Assembly: GCA_017307785.1 (NCBI GenBank)
Contig: JAFKGI010000009.1
Location: forward strand, 124,001-188,000
Origin: Vulcanimicrobiota bacterium
GTDB taxonomy: Bacteria; Vulcanimicrobiota; Xenobia; Xenobiales; JADMJV01
Length of the DNA: 64,000 bases
Reading direction: 5' to 3'
A model generated the notes under the pieces. The model made no database searches. It saw nothing but the letters and a program-made list of their open reading frames with translations, and was not told where the DNA came from. Positions 25,871-33,855 of this stretch are shown here, in pieces; position 1 is the first letter of the stretch, and the number at the start of each line of letters is the position of its first letter. The position numbers and the translations under genes were made by a program.

Positions 25871-26935
25871 TCAGGCCAGGTTGATCAGGTAGTCCACGTA
25901 GTTGTAGAGCTCAGGATAGCTTTTCTGCAGGTTCTCGCGATAGTTCTCGGGCTTGTAGAAGTTGCCGGGTTCCTCTGTGGTCAGATAGGCTTCGACGGCT
26001 TCGGCCATCATTTCTCCCGCGCTGTCGCGAGCACGGTCCGTGATCAGAGATTTGCGCTCCATCCCGATTTGGTAAAGCTCGTTGACCTTCTGCTCGTGGG
26101 TATCTTTGGTCTCGGGCAGTTCTTTGCAGATCCAGTCCACCATGTGGCCGAGTTCGTGCAGGGCTACGCGGTGGTTCCCGGCGCGAGGACTTGGGTTGGG
26201 AACGACGCTTTCGTGCAAAATGACCAGACGGTTTTCTGGGTAGTTGGCGCCCAGGTTGTTCTGAAACTGCAGTCCCGTCACGCTCTGATAGCTGGGTAGA
26301 CTGAGGGCGCGAGCGGTCTTGCCGCGATACATCAAGTAGGGAACGACGTAGACGCCGTCCTGAGGCTTGAAGGTTCCGTCCTGGACCTGACCCAGCTTCT
26401 CGTTCATGTCGGTGAAGGCGGTCTTCCAGCGCTCAAAGCTCTCCGGATCATACTCCGGATCAAAGCCCATCTTCTCGCCGAGATAGCGCAGGTCCAGCGC
26501 ATCGCGGCCGACCTCGGCGGTAAAGCCCAGGCCGGTCTGGTTGGAAAGATCGTGAATCTTTTCTTGGAGGATGCCGGTGGCCTGATACTTCTGGTAATCC
26601 TCGTCGGGCTGTCCGCGCAACGGACCGAAGACCTCTTCGATGGCTTTTTCCACCAGGGGCTTGCCCTGGCTGACGATTTCGGAAATCTGGGACTCTTCCA
26701 GCGAGTGCAGAATAGGGGTGTCGGCCAACGTCTGGTCATCCTTGAGCACGGCCACCGAGACGTCATTCTCCTTGAAGCGCTCCAGCCAGCGCTTGGGAAA
26801 GGCGGTCATGTCCGTCTGCAGCTGAGCTTCGTAGCCGTCCGGCAGGCGGCTGGCCTCAATCATTCCCTTGGCCAGGGCGGCTTCGGGCGAATTCAGTGGG
26901 CGCGACTGCACCAGAGTGCGGGTAGAGATTTCCAT
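25871..26935 (-). CDS. HEXXH metallopeptidase resembling anthrax lethal factor-type (ATLF/PPEP) zincins
   Basis: 354 residues from the ATG at 26935 (AAGGA just before it). The zinc motif HELGH is at residues 260-264 (RVALHELGHMVDW). About 45 residues later EMMAEAVEAYL offers the third, glutamate ligand, and the end, SYPELYNYVDYLI, matches the terminal helix of lethal factor-like ATLF domains. The N-terminal 150 residues are helical and unrecognised. No Sec signal is visible, so a cytoplasmic role or a non-Sec export route is needed. It is transcribed after glpK and an ABC ATPase gene, but nothing suggests a shared pathway. Known relatives are secreted proteases; the target here is unknown. 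Confidence 0.65.
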   Translation of the reverse strand: MEISTRTLVQSRPLNSPEAALAKGMIEASRLPDGYEAQLQTDMTAFPKRWLERFKENDVSVAVLKDDQTLADTPILHSLEESQISEIVSQGKPLVEKAIEEVFGPLRGQPDEDYQKYQATGILQEKIHDLSNQTGLGFTAEVGRDALDLRYLGEKMGFDPEYDPESFERWKTAFTDMNEKLGQVQDGTFKPQDGVYVVPYLMYRGKTARALSLPSYQSVTGLQFQNNLGANYPENRLVILHESVVPNPSPRAGNHRVALHELGHMVDWICKELPETKDTHEQKVNELYQIGMERKSLITDRARDSAGEMMAEAVEAYLTTEEPGNFYKPENYRENLQKSYPELYNYVDYLINLA

Positions 26936-26951
26936 GTCCTTAGCATGGCCG

Positions 26952-27866
26952 TCAACCCTCAAGGAAAGCTGAAAAATCAGGGTCCGGCTCAAGATTTTGC
27001 GCGGCTTGCTGACGCGATACCCAGAAAAATCGCCCCGCTACCTCGACTCTCCAGAGCGCGCCGCGCCGTTCCAGCCAGCGGGTGGACTTCCCCTCAGGAC
27101 TGTCTTTCCAGGCCTCGGGGGGGACCCACCAGTTACCCGGCCGCCAGCCCAGCAATTCGCCGGGCCAGACATTTTCCGGGGCCAGTTGCCCGGCCAGCCA
27201 GGCGGAACCCGGGTTGCGCTCGAGTTCGGTGAGGTCCAGTCGGCGCAGACCCCCGTTCTCCATCACCCAGAGTTCCTCCAGCCAGGGCAGGTCTTGCTGT
27301 AGATGGTGAGTGACCAGCAGCAAGCTACGCGGCCCGATGGTTTGCCAGAGTTGATGGCGTTGAGGGCCATCCAAATGGGAAAGGGCTTCATCGGCCAACA
27401 CCCAACTGGCGGGGCGATTGAGAACTCGGGCCCAGGACACTCGCTGGCTTTCTCCCTGGGAAAGCCGGTTGGCTTTGCGATCCGCCAGTCTTTCCAATTC
27501 TAGAGACTCGAGGAGACCGGGGGAGTGGTCTTGAGAACCCAGACTCCGTGCTGGGAAAGCAAGATTCTCGCGCACCGTCCAGTGCGAAAAAAGATTGGCC
27601 TGGGCGGGCAAATAGGCCAGTTGACGCTTCTCGGGAGGAAGCGTCAACTGATCCTGAGCGCCGATGCGCAACTGGCCCGACTGCCAGCCAATCCAACCCG
27701 CCAGCAGGCGGAGCAGCGTGGTCTTGCCACAGCCATTGGGACCGGTCAGCCCGATGCGCCGGCCCGCCGGGAACTCGGCTGTGAGATTTTGAAAGAGCTG
27801 GCCGTAGCCGACGCCTTCGAGCGTCAGATTTTCCAAGCCAGGCTGCGCTCCACGGCGCGTTTCCAC
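26952..27866 (-). CDS. ABC transporter ATP-binding protein without a visible permease
   Basis: About 304 residues. Walker A is GPNGCGKTTLL, the Q-loop region LAYLPAQANLFSHW, the signature LSQGESQRVSWARVL and Walker B WVLADEALSHLD. The C-terminal 100 residues are Trp-rich and unlike common TOBE domains. The start is uncertain: GTG 27866 overlaps glpK by 43 bases, and TTG 27836 overlaps by 13 with a distant GGAG. No permease or binding protein is adjacent, so it may pair with a distant permease or act on something other than transport. Position after glpK suggests, weakly, glycerol-linked expression. Confidence 0.75.
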   Translation of the reverse strand: METRRGAQPGLENLTLEGVGYGQLFQNLTAEFPAGRRIGLTGPNGCGKTTLLRLLAGWIGWQSGQLRIGAQDQLTLPPEKRQLAYLPAQANLFSHWTVRENLAFPARSLGSQDHSPGLLESLELERLADRKANRLSQGESQRVSWARVLNRPASWVLADEALSHLDGPQRHQLWQTIGPRSLLLVTHHLQQDLPWLEELWVMENGGLRRLDLTELERNPGSAWLAGQLAPENVWPGELLGWRPGNWWVPPEAWKDSPEGKSTRWLERRGALWRVEVAGRFFWVSRQQAAQNLEPDPDFSAFLEG

Positions 27867-29293
27867 AGGCTATAGCCTTCGGCATCGGGTGGATGGGGAG
27901 CGAATTCCTGGTCCAACTCGCGCACCTTCAGCAAGTCTTGGGGTTGGCTCAACCAACCCAGACCCAGCGCCGCCAGGGCGGCCGCGCCGAAGGCCGTGGA
28001 TTCCACCACTTTGGGCCGCTCCACCGTGCATCCCAACTGGTCGGCTTGGAACTGCATCAACCAGTTGTTGGCGCTCATGCCGCCATCGACTTTGAGGCGT
28101 ACCGGCTTGCTGCCGCGGTCCGAGGACATGGCCTCGACCACGTCGCGCACCTGGTAGGCTACCGACTCCAGCACCGCCCGCACCAAGTGGGCCCTGGTCG
28201 TGCCCCGGGTCACGCCGAATAGGGAGCCGCGCGCCTGACTGTCCCAGTAGGGCGCGCCCAGGCCGGTGAAGGCCGGCACAAAAACCACGCCCTCGCTGGA
28301 GGTAACCTGCCGGGCCACCTCTTCGCTTTCGGAGGCTTTGTGCAGCAGGCCCAGGCCGTCGCGCAGCCACTGCACGGCCGACCCGGCCGAGAAGACGCTG
28401 CCTTCCAGTCCATAGTGAATCTGACCGTTGATTTTCCAGGCGATGGTGGCCAGCAACTTGTGCTTCGAGTAGACGATTTCCGGGCCGCACTGGGTCATCA
28501 GGAAGCAACCGGTGCCGTAGGTGTTTTTGGCTTCCCCTGGCTCGAAACAGCCCTGCCCGAAAAGGGCCGCCTGCTGGTCGCCGGCGATGCCCATGACCGG
28601 AATTTCGGCGCCCAGCCATTCCTTTTTGGCTACGCCCAGTTCTCCGGCACTTTCCACGACTTCCGGCAGCATGCCGGCGGGGATGCCGAAGCGTTGCAGC
28701 AACTCCTCGTCCCAATGGCCCTTGAGGTTGTAAATCATGGTGCGGCTGGCGTTGGAGATTTCCTGACGATGCACTCCACACAGGCGGTAGAGCAGGAAGC
28801 TGTCGACCGTTCCGAAGGCGATCTCACCGCGTTCGGCGGCTTCCTTGTGTTGAGGATGATTTTCCAGCCACCAGGCGATTTTGCTGGCCGAAAAATAGGC
28901 GTCGGCCACCAGTCCGGTGCGTTGATAAATGTCCTCGCCCCACTGCTCGCCCCAGCGTTTGGCGATGGGGGCGCTGCGGCGGCACTGCCAGACGATGCCG
29001 GCACCGATGGGCCGGCCGCTGCTCTTCTCCCAGAACAAGCTGGTTTCGCGCTGATTGGTGAGACCGATGCCGGCCACCCGATCGGCCTCGACGTGGGCAT
29101 TCTGCAAGGCCTCGCGGCAGCCGTCCAGGACGCTGCTCCAGATCGCTTCCGGGTCGTGACTGACCCAGCCCGGCTCCGGGTAATGTTGCGGAATCTCGCG
29201 ATAGCTGCGTCCCAGAAGCTGCAGGTTGCGGTCGAGCACCAGCACGGTGGTGCCGGTCGTGCCCTGGTCAATGGCGATAAGTGCGTCTTTCAT
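27824..29293 (-). CDS. glpK: Glycerol kinase
   Basis: 489 residues from the ATG at 29293, where MKDALIAIDQGTTGTTVLVL starts with the phosphate-1 motif of FGGY kinases. VWQCRRSA, GIAGDQQAALFGQ and YGTGCFLMTQCG, then VDGGMSANNWLMQFQADQLG near the C terminus, are all typical GlpK blocks. It phosphorylates glycerol to glycerol-3-phosphate. No glpF or glpD is next to it. A longer frame to 29572 would overlap the divergent propeller gene and lacks the family pattern. Confidence 0.96.
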   Translation of the reverse strand: MKDALIAIDQGTTGTTVLVLDRNLQLLGRSYREIPQHYPEPGWVSHDPEAIWSSVLDGCREALQNAHVEADRVAGIGLTNQRETSLFWEKSSGRPIGAGIVWQCRRSAPIAKRWGEQWGEDIYQRTGLVADAYFSASKIAWWLENHPQHKEAAERGEIAFGTVDSFLLYRLCGVHRQEISNASRTMIYNLKGHWDEELLQRFGIPAGMLPEVVESAGELGVAKKEWLGAEIPVMGIAGDQQAALFGQGCFEPGEAKNTYGTGCFLMTQCGPEIVYSKHKLLATIAWKINGQIHYGLEGSVFSAGSAVQWLRDGLGLLHKASESEEVARQVTSSEGVVFVPAFTGLGAPYWDSQARGSLFGVTRGTTRAHLVRAVLESVAYQVRDVVEAMSSDRGSKPVRLKVDGGMSANNWLMQFQADQLGCTVERPKVVESTAFGAAALAALGLGWLSQPQDLLKVRELDQEFAPHPPDAEGYSLWKRAVERSLAWKI

Positions 29294-29366
29294 GGCGGGA
29301 GGTTCCCTTAAGCCAGGATACCTTCCTGGCAGGGCTTCCTGGCGGGTTTGAGGAACTCCGGCCGGC

Positions 29367-30323
29367 ATGTCAGCCATCCTTTCCATCGGCACCAGCAACG
29401 GCGTTTTTGTCCTGGGCGAAACTCCGGGGGAGTGGAAACTGATGGGCCAGGGACTGACGGGTCGCAACATCACCTGTCTACAGCCGGGAGCCGGTGGCAA
29501 ACTTTGGGTTGGCACCGACAAGAGCGGTTTGCACCACACCAGCGACCTGGAGACCTGGTCTCCGGCCGTCAATGAGCTGAGCGGCCTGGGCGTCTACAGC
29601 CTGGTCTTTCACCCCAAGCAGAGCAAGGTCATGCTTTGTGGCACCGCGCCCGCCTCGCTTTATCTGAGTCTGGACGGCGGCAAGAAGTTTCAGGAACTCC
29701 CCGCTCTCAAGCAGCACCCTTCGGCCTCCAACTGGAGCTATCCGGAACCTCCCTATCGCAGCCGTCTACATCGCCTCTTTTTGCATCCTACCGACCTGGA
29801 CGTGGTCTGCGCCGCGGTCATCAGCGGCGGTTTTTACCTGAGCGGCGATGTCGGCCAGAGTTGGCACGAGCGCAGCAAGGGCCTGGGAAAACTGGTCCAC
29901 GATCTGTGCGGTCACCCACTGCTGCCCGGAAGACTCTACGCCTGCAGCCCCATCGGGTTTTACCTGACCGAGGACCTGGGCGAGTCCTGGAAGGAGCGCA
30001 GTCAGGGACTGGCCTATCTGCACACCGGCTGCCTGTCGGTGCATCCCGAAGAGCCGAACATCGTCTTTCTGACTTCCCACCGCAGCGCCCAGGGAGGCGG
30101 GTCGATCTATCGCAGCCCCAACGCCGGTCAGCGCTGGGAAAGCTGCGAAGGCCTGCCCTTCGCGGTGGACCTGCGCTTCACGTGTATGGCCATCCGCGGC
30201 AGCTATTTCATCGTAGGAACCAACAAGGGCGATCTCTTCTTGAGTCGCGATCTCGGCTCCACCTGGGGCAAGATCCGCACCGGCATGGCCCCGATTAGCT
30301 GCCTGTCCTTGATGACGAATTGA
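29367..30323 (+). CDS. Asp-box (BNR/VPS10-like) beta-propeller protein
   Basis: 318 residues with repeated Asp-box turns: SGDVGQSW, TEDLGESW, SPNAGQRW and SRDLGSTW, each in a roughly 45-60-residue blade. This is the sialidase/VPS10/YCF48-like propeller used for binding or scaffolding. No signal peptide, so it is cytoplasmic unless exported otherwise. Catalytic sialidase residues (FRIP motif) are not seen. It is divergent from glpK and followed 22 bases later by a DUF4177-like small gene, so these small genes may form an operon. Confidence 0.75.
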   Translation: MSAILSIGTSNGVFVLGETPGEWKLMGQGLTGRNITCLQPGAGGKLWVGTDKSGLHHTSDLETWSPAVNELSGLGVYSLVFHPKQSKVMLCGTAPASLYLSLDGGKKFQELPALKQHPSASNWSYPEPPYRSRLHRLFLHPTDLDVVCAAVISGGFYLSGDVGQSWHERSKGLGKLVHDLCGHPLLPGRLYACSPIGFYLTEDLGESWKERSQGLAYLHTGCLSVHPEEPNIVFLTSHRSAQGGGSIYRSPNAGQRWESCEGLPFAVDLRFTCMAIRGSYFIVGTNKGDLFLSRDLGSTWGKIRTGMAPISCLSLMTN

Positions 30324-30345
30324 ACACCCGAAAGGAACCCCGGTC

Positions 30346-30576
30346 ATGGCAAACCTCTGGCAATATGAAACCATCAAAGCGAAACAGTCGGAGCTCAAGG
30401 AAGAGCTGAATCGGCTGGGCAAGCTTGGGTATCAGGTCATCCACCTGAAAGAAGTCGAGGAGGGCTATTTTGTCATCCTGGCCCGCGACACCGGCCGGCC
30501 CATTGACGAGGGTGAGGATAAGCACGATGATTGGTTGGTGGACGTCGTAACCGGCCCGGAGAGTCATCTAAGCTGA
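30346..30576 (+). CDS. Small DUF4177-like protein
   Basis: 76 residues. The pattern WQYETIKAK, ELNRLGKLGYQVI and GYFVILAR resembles DUF4177, small proteins with an alpha-beta fold of unknown function. AAAGGAACC precedes the ATG. The stop is one base before the next gene, so the two are co-translated. No membrane segment. The acidic tail is unusual but gives no function. Confidence 0.6.
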   Translation: MANLWQYETIKAKQSELKEELNRLGKLGYQVIHLKEVEEGYFVILARDTGRPIDEGEDKHDDWLVDVVTGPESHLS

Positions 30577-30577
30577 T

Positions 30578-30949
30578 ATGGCACGCAAGGTGGAGCAACG
30601 CCTGAGCTTTTGTCTGGCCCATCAGGACCGGCCGACCGACACGCGTTGCGCGGCCTGCCTCAAGCCGATTTGCGAAGAGTGCACGCTCACCACCGAAGAA
30701 GGCAAGTTCTGTGGCAACGACTGCTACGAGAAGCGCCTCAAGTCCAACGAGCGTGTGCGCGTTCTGAAAGAAGAGGAAGAGCGCGAACGCGGCCCCCGCA
30801 TGATGCGCATGTTGATGGGCTGGGCGCTCAAGATTCTCTTTCTGGTAGCCCTTTATTTCGTCTACCAACATCTCCCGGTGACCTGGCACAAGTGGCTGAA
30901 CAAGAGCTTCGCCGGTTTGTGGAAAACCGTGACGGGTGCTTTTAAATAA
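30578..30949 (+). CDS. Zinc-binding (B-box-like) small membrane protein
   Basis: 123 residues. The N-terminal 50 contain a cross-brace-like set of ligands: FCLAHQ, RCAACLKPICEECT and KFCGNDCYE, with C and H spacing like a B-box zinc finger. A charged helix follows, then one membrane helix (ILFLVALYFVYQHLP) and a short amphipathic end. The fold suggests protein-protein contact at the membrane. A strong terminator follows. Confidence 0.65.
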   Translation: MARKVEQRLSFCLAHQDRPTDTRCAACLKPICEECTLTTEEGKFCGNDCYEKRLKSNERVRVLKEEEERERGPRMMRMLMGWALKILFLVALYFVYQHLPVTWHKWLNKSFAGLWKTVTGAFK

Positions 30950-30971
30950 TTTTAGAGACGCCCGCTTCGTG

Positions 30972-30997
30972 AAAAGCCCGCAACCGCGGGCTTTTTT
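30972..30997 (+). terminator. Intrinsic terminator after the zinc-finger membrane gene
   Basis: 10-bp stem AAAAGCCCGC / GCGGGCTTTT with an AACC loop, running into six T residues. Confidence 0.9.
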
Positions 30998-31045
30998 CGT
31001 TCTCAGGGATCGACTTGCGTCTGGCTGACGGAGCGGTAACTTCTC

Positions 31046-31078
31046 TTTCACACTCTTTTCAGTACGACTTTGTATATT
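31046..31078 (+). promoter_or_regulatory. Candidate promoter with TTTC-type direct repeat
   Basis: TTTCACA, four bases, TTTCAGT, nine bases, then TATATT as the -10 box. This mirrors the arrangement before the CarF-like gene at 33812-33844. A regulator binding 11-bp-period half-sites is possible, but two examples are weak evidence. Confidence 0.4.
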
Positions 31079-31106
31079 GAGTCCAGAGGAAAGGAGGTAA
31101 GTTCAA

Positions 31107-31673
31107 ATGAGTGCAGCGACCGAAAACAAAGCCGAGTTTCATTGCAGCTGTGGACGTACCTTCGCCCACGAAATCAGCCTCAAGCGTCACTGCTGGGTCA
31201 CCGGCCACACCGCCGACAATGTCGAGCCCGCTCCTCCGAGCGCCGCTCCCGCCGCCCCGGCCGCTGCTGAAATCACCCCCGTCGTCATCGCCCCGGTCGA
31301 GCTGCCCAGCATCGCTCCCGTCAACGTCGTCGACGAAGCCGTCCGCATCCTGCGCGAGAAGCAGCAGGCCCAGCACGCTTTCGAAGTTCGCCAGGCCCGT
31401 GAGCGCCAGGTTCGCCAGGTTCTCGACCAGGCCAGCACCGTCGTTCAGAACGGCATGCAGAAAGCCGCCGAAACCTCCCGCCAGGGTGCCGAGGTTGTTC
31501 GTCAGTCCACCGTTTTGGCTCTGCGCCTGCTGCTGGTAGTCCTGGTTTGCGGCGGAATGCTCCTCACCGGAATGGGCGTCGGACGCCTGCTCTCCAGCCC
31601 GGCCGATGCCGCCGAAGTTCCCGCTGCTCAGGTCAGCGTCGAGCGCCAGCTCGTCGGCCACCAGGCCCAGTAA
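31107..31673 (+). CDS. C2H2 zinc-finger, single-pass membrane protein
   Basis: 188 residues. Residues 12-33 form a C2H2-like finger (FHCSCGRTFAHEISLKRHCW then VTGH). A Pro/Ala-rich linker and a charged helix (about 70-120) follow, then one membrane helix (LRLLLVVLVCGGMLLTGMGV) and a short outer tail. AAAGGAGGT, an ideal ribosome site, precedes the ATG, so expression may be strong. The finger would face the cytoplasm. I do not recognise a characterised family; classical C2H2 fingers are uncommon in bacteria, so binding of DNA, RNA or protein is open. Confidence 0.65.
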   Translation: MSAATENKAEFHCSCGRTFAHEISLKRHCWVTGHTADNVEPAPPSAAPAAPAAAEITPVVIAPVELPSIAPVNVVDEAVRILREKQQAQHAFEVRQARERQVRQVLDQASTVVQNGMQKAAETSRQGAEVVRQSTVLALRLLLVVLVCGGMLLTGMGVGRLLSSPADAAEVPAAQVSVERQLVGHQAQ

Positions 31674-31697
31674 CTCCAAAGAATTTTCTAGGAACGC

Positions 31698-31726
31698 TTG
31701 ACAAAGAGCACCACCATGAGATAACT
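31698..31726 (+). promoter_or_regulatory. Promoter of the initiator tRNA gene
   Basis: Consensus -35 TTGACA (31698-31703), 16 bases, GATAAC as -10 (31720-31725). The predicted start is a few bases before the tRNA at 31740. Confidence 0.75.
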
Positions 31727-31739
31727 TGCACCTTGTTAC

Positions 31740-31816
<77 letters not shown>

Positions 31817-31820
31817 AATA

Positions 31821-31849
31821 AAAAACCCGGTCCTTGGACCGGGTTTTTT
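31821..31849 (+). terminator. Intrinsic terminator after tRNA-fMet
   Basis: AAAAACCCGGTCC and its complement form a long GC-rich stem around a short loop, followed by a T-run. Confidence 0.9.
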
Positions 31850-31885
31850 GCTTTTTCCCGGTTTGTTGAGACGTTCCCGGCGAGC

Positions 31886-32480
31886 GGCTTTGGCGATTTT
31901 CCCCGATGCGCGGGGACACGGCCCCGTAGGGCGGGGAAGTTGTGCGTTTTTGGCGGATTTCCCCGATGCGCGGGGACTTGGCCCCGTTGGGCGGGGAAAC
32001 CGGGCGTTTTTGGCGGATTTCCCCGGTATGCGGGAACGCGGCGGCCCCGGGCTCGTGGCGGCGATGGCGACAAGCTGGCCTCCGTAGGGCGGGGCAATTG
32101 TGCGTTTTTGGCGGATTTCCCCGATGCGCGGGGACATGGCCCCGTTGGGCGGGGAAATTGCGCGTTTTTGGCGATTTTCTCCGATGCGCGGGGACATGGC
32201 CCCGTAGGGCGGGGAAATTGTGCGTTTTTGGCGATTTTCCCCGATGCGCGGGCTCTTGGCCCCGTTGGGCGGGGAAATTGTGCGTTTTTGGCGGATTTCC
32301 CCGGTGCGTGGGGACACGGCCCCGTAGGTCGGGGAAATCGGGCGTTTTTGGCGATTCTCCCCGCTACATGGGGACGTGGCCCCGTTGGGCGGGGAAATTG
32401 TGCGTTTTTCGCGGATTCCCCGGTATACGGGGACGCGGCGGTCCCGGCAGTCGGGCCGCGACGGTGAAACCGCTCCCGCT
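31886..32480. repeat. 60-bp tandem repeats made of paired hairpins, two arrays with similar ends
   Basis: About nine units with a 60-bp period. Each holds a TGCGTTTTTGGCGG(A)TTT spacer, a hairpin CCCCG-ATGCG-CGGGG and a second hairpin CCCCG-TTGGG-CGGGG (or TAGGG). The loop of the first hairpin varies (ATGCG, GTATG, GTGCG, CTACA, GTATA) while its stem stays paired or wobble-paired. The array breaks once near 32041-32080; the unit before the break and the last unit share the same distinctive end (CCCCGGTATRCGGG, ACGCGGCGG, CCCGG), as if two arrays were joined. Since 60 is divisible by three, several frames stay open across it; none looks like a real gene. Confidence 0.9.
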
Positions 32481-32498
32481 GGGGACGCCGGACCGCTA

Positions 32499-33779
32499 TT
32501 AGCGAAGTCGCTCTTCCACGTTCCAGTCCAGTTCGTAGGGGCGCAGGCCGTAGCGCCAGGTGGCGCCGGCGTAGTTGCGCAGATAGAAATCAAAGGAGCG
32601 GCGCTGGCCGTCTTCGAGTTGGTCGGCCTGTAGCCAGGCATTCATCTCCTGGAGCTGCTCCTGAGTGATGTCTCCATAAGGAGGCAGAGAGAAGCGAGCG
32701 GTGCGGTCTTCCCGCTCCATCTGCCAGACCAGGCTGGGGACGGCGGCCTGGCTGGTCTGGCTGCGCCGGTCCTTGTGTTCCACCTCGACTTCCTCGCTGG
32801 TATAGAGGGGAACGACGCCATCTTTTCCGGTGCGGATGGAGCCGGTGCGCTTCTGGCGACTTTCTCGGGCCGTGTAGGTCACGAAATAGTCGGTGGCCAC
32901 CTCATCGAAGACCACGCTCTCGAGTCCCAACTCCAGCCGGGCTTCCGCCCCGGGGCGGATTCGGTAGCCGCATGACCTGAGGAAATCTTCGGCGGTGGCT
33001 CGGCAAACCGCTTTCTCTTGCTCGGAAAAGGCGGCTGGAGGGACCAGCTCCAGTTTTAGGTCGCCCGGCGGTCCCAGAAACTCCATGACCTTGGTGCGCA
33101 CCTCCAGGATGCGTTTCAGAGACCTGGCGTTGTTGCCGTTGAAAAAGTGAGACTGTTGCCGGTCCCAGGCCTGCAGCACGCGGCCGCGCTGCTCGGGCGT
33201 GAAGCCGTCTTCATGGCGCAGCACGCAGCTGACCAGGCAGGGCAATTGGTGCTCGCCCAGCCCCTCGCAACGGTCTACCAGCACCTGGACGTCGGCGGCC
33301 TTGAGCAGGCCCAGCCGGAAGCTGCCCTGGGGCTTTGCGCCACTGGCTTTCTGCAGCCAGCCGGCGCCGGCCCACCAGGCCGGCGGATCGGCTTCGGCCG
33401 CCAGAGTGGCCAGAGTCACTTCCAGCCCGTGCGCTCCCTCTAGAATCGACCGGTTGTCGCGTCCTTGCAGACGCAGGCCCGCGTAGGTCAGGGCCCATTC
33501 TCCGCGATACTTGATCAGGGCCTCGTTGTCACCGCTGTGCTCATCGAAGTCGGCCAGCGCCTTCAGGCGCGAATCGGTCACTTGAGGATCGGCCAGCAAT
33601 CGAAGTCCCCATTGGGGATCTTGCAGTTGGCTACGATGGGCACTCAGACCCGTGATGACCCCGGGGTCGAGGCCGAACTGAGTCTGTCGGTGAGAGCGCA
33701 GGGTCAGATAGGGCCGCAGCCACACCACGCTCAGTCCCGCCACCGCGGCCGCCAGTAGAAGCCATCTCTTTCGGATCAT
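32499..33779 (-). CDS. Uncharacterised membrane-anchored protein
   Basis: 426 residues. One N-terminal membrane segment (WLLLAAAVAGLSVVWL) anchors a soluble region outside the cytoplasm. The middle is helical; the C-terminal third (about 250-370) has beta-rich segments such as ARLELGLESVVFDEV and DYFVTYTARESRQKRTGSI that recall LPS-assembly or lipoprotein-like folds, without a clear match. I do not recognise a family. The stop lies just after the tandem repeat array. No neighbour shares its strand closely, so it is probably monocistronic. Confidence 0.7.
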   Translation of the reverse strand: MIRKRWLLLAAAVAGLSVVWLRPYLTLRSHRQTQFGLDPGVITGLSAHRSQLQDPQWGLRLLADPQVTDSRLKALADFDEHSGDNEALIKYRGEWALTYAGLRLQGRDNRSILEGAHGLEVTLATLAAEADPPAWWAGAGWLQKASGAKPQGSFRLGLLKAADVQVLVDRCEGLGEHQLPCLVSCVLRHEDGFTPEQRGRVLQAWDRQQSHFFNGNNARSLKRILEVRTKVMEFLGPPGDLKLELVPPAAFSEQEKAVCRATAEDFLRSCGYRIRPGAEARLELGLESVVFDEVATDYFVTYTARESRQKRTGSIRTGKDGVVPLYTSEEVEVEHKDRRSQTSQAAVPSLVWQMEREDRTARFSLPPYGDITQEQLQEMNAWLQADQLEDGQRRSFDFYLRNYAGATWRYGLRPYELDWNVEERLR

Positions 33780-33811
33780 CAGGAGTCTTTTCGCGGTTTA
33801 CCCGGGCGGTC

Positions 33812-33844
33812 TTTCTCGAAAATTTCAGACCCTTGGACTAAGTT
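33812..33844 (+). promoter_or_regulatory. Candidate promoter with TTTC-type direct repeat, CarF-like gene
   Basis: TTTCTCG, four bases, TTTCAGA, nine bases, TAAGTT. Predicted transcription would start only a few bases before the ATG at 33856, where no ribosome site is seen, so the messenger may be nearly leaderless. Confidence 0.35.
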
Positions 33845-33855
33845 GGCGATACACC

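Noticed and set aside
31886..32480. CRISPR array
   Set aside because: The units are 60-bp near-identical tandem copies; there are no unique spacers between repeats and no cas genes in the window.
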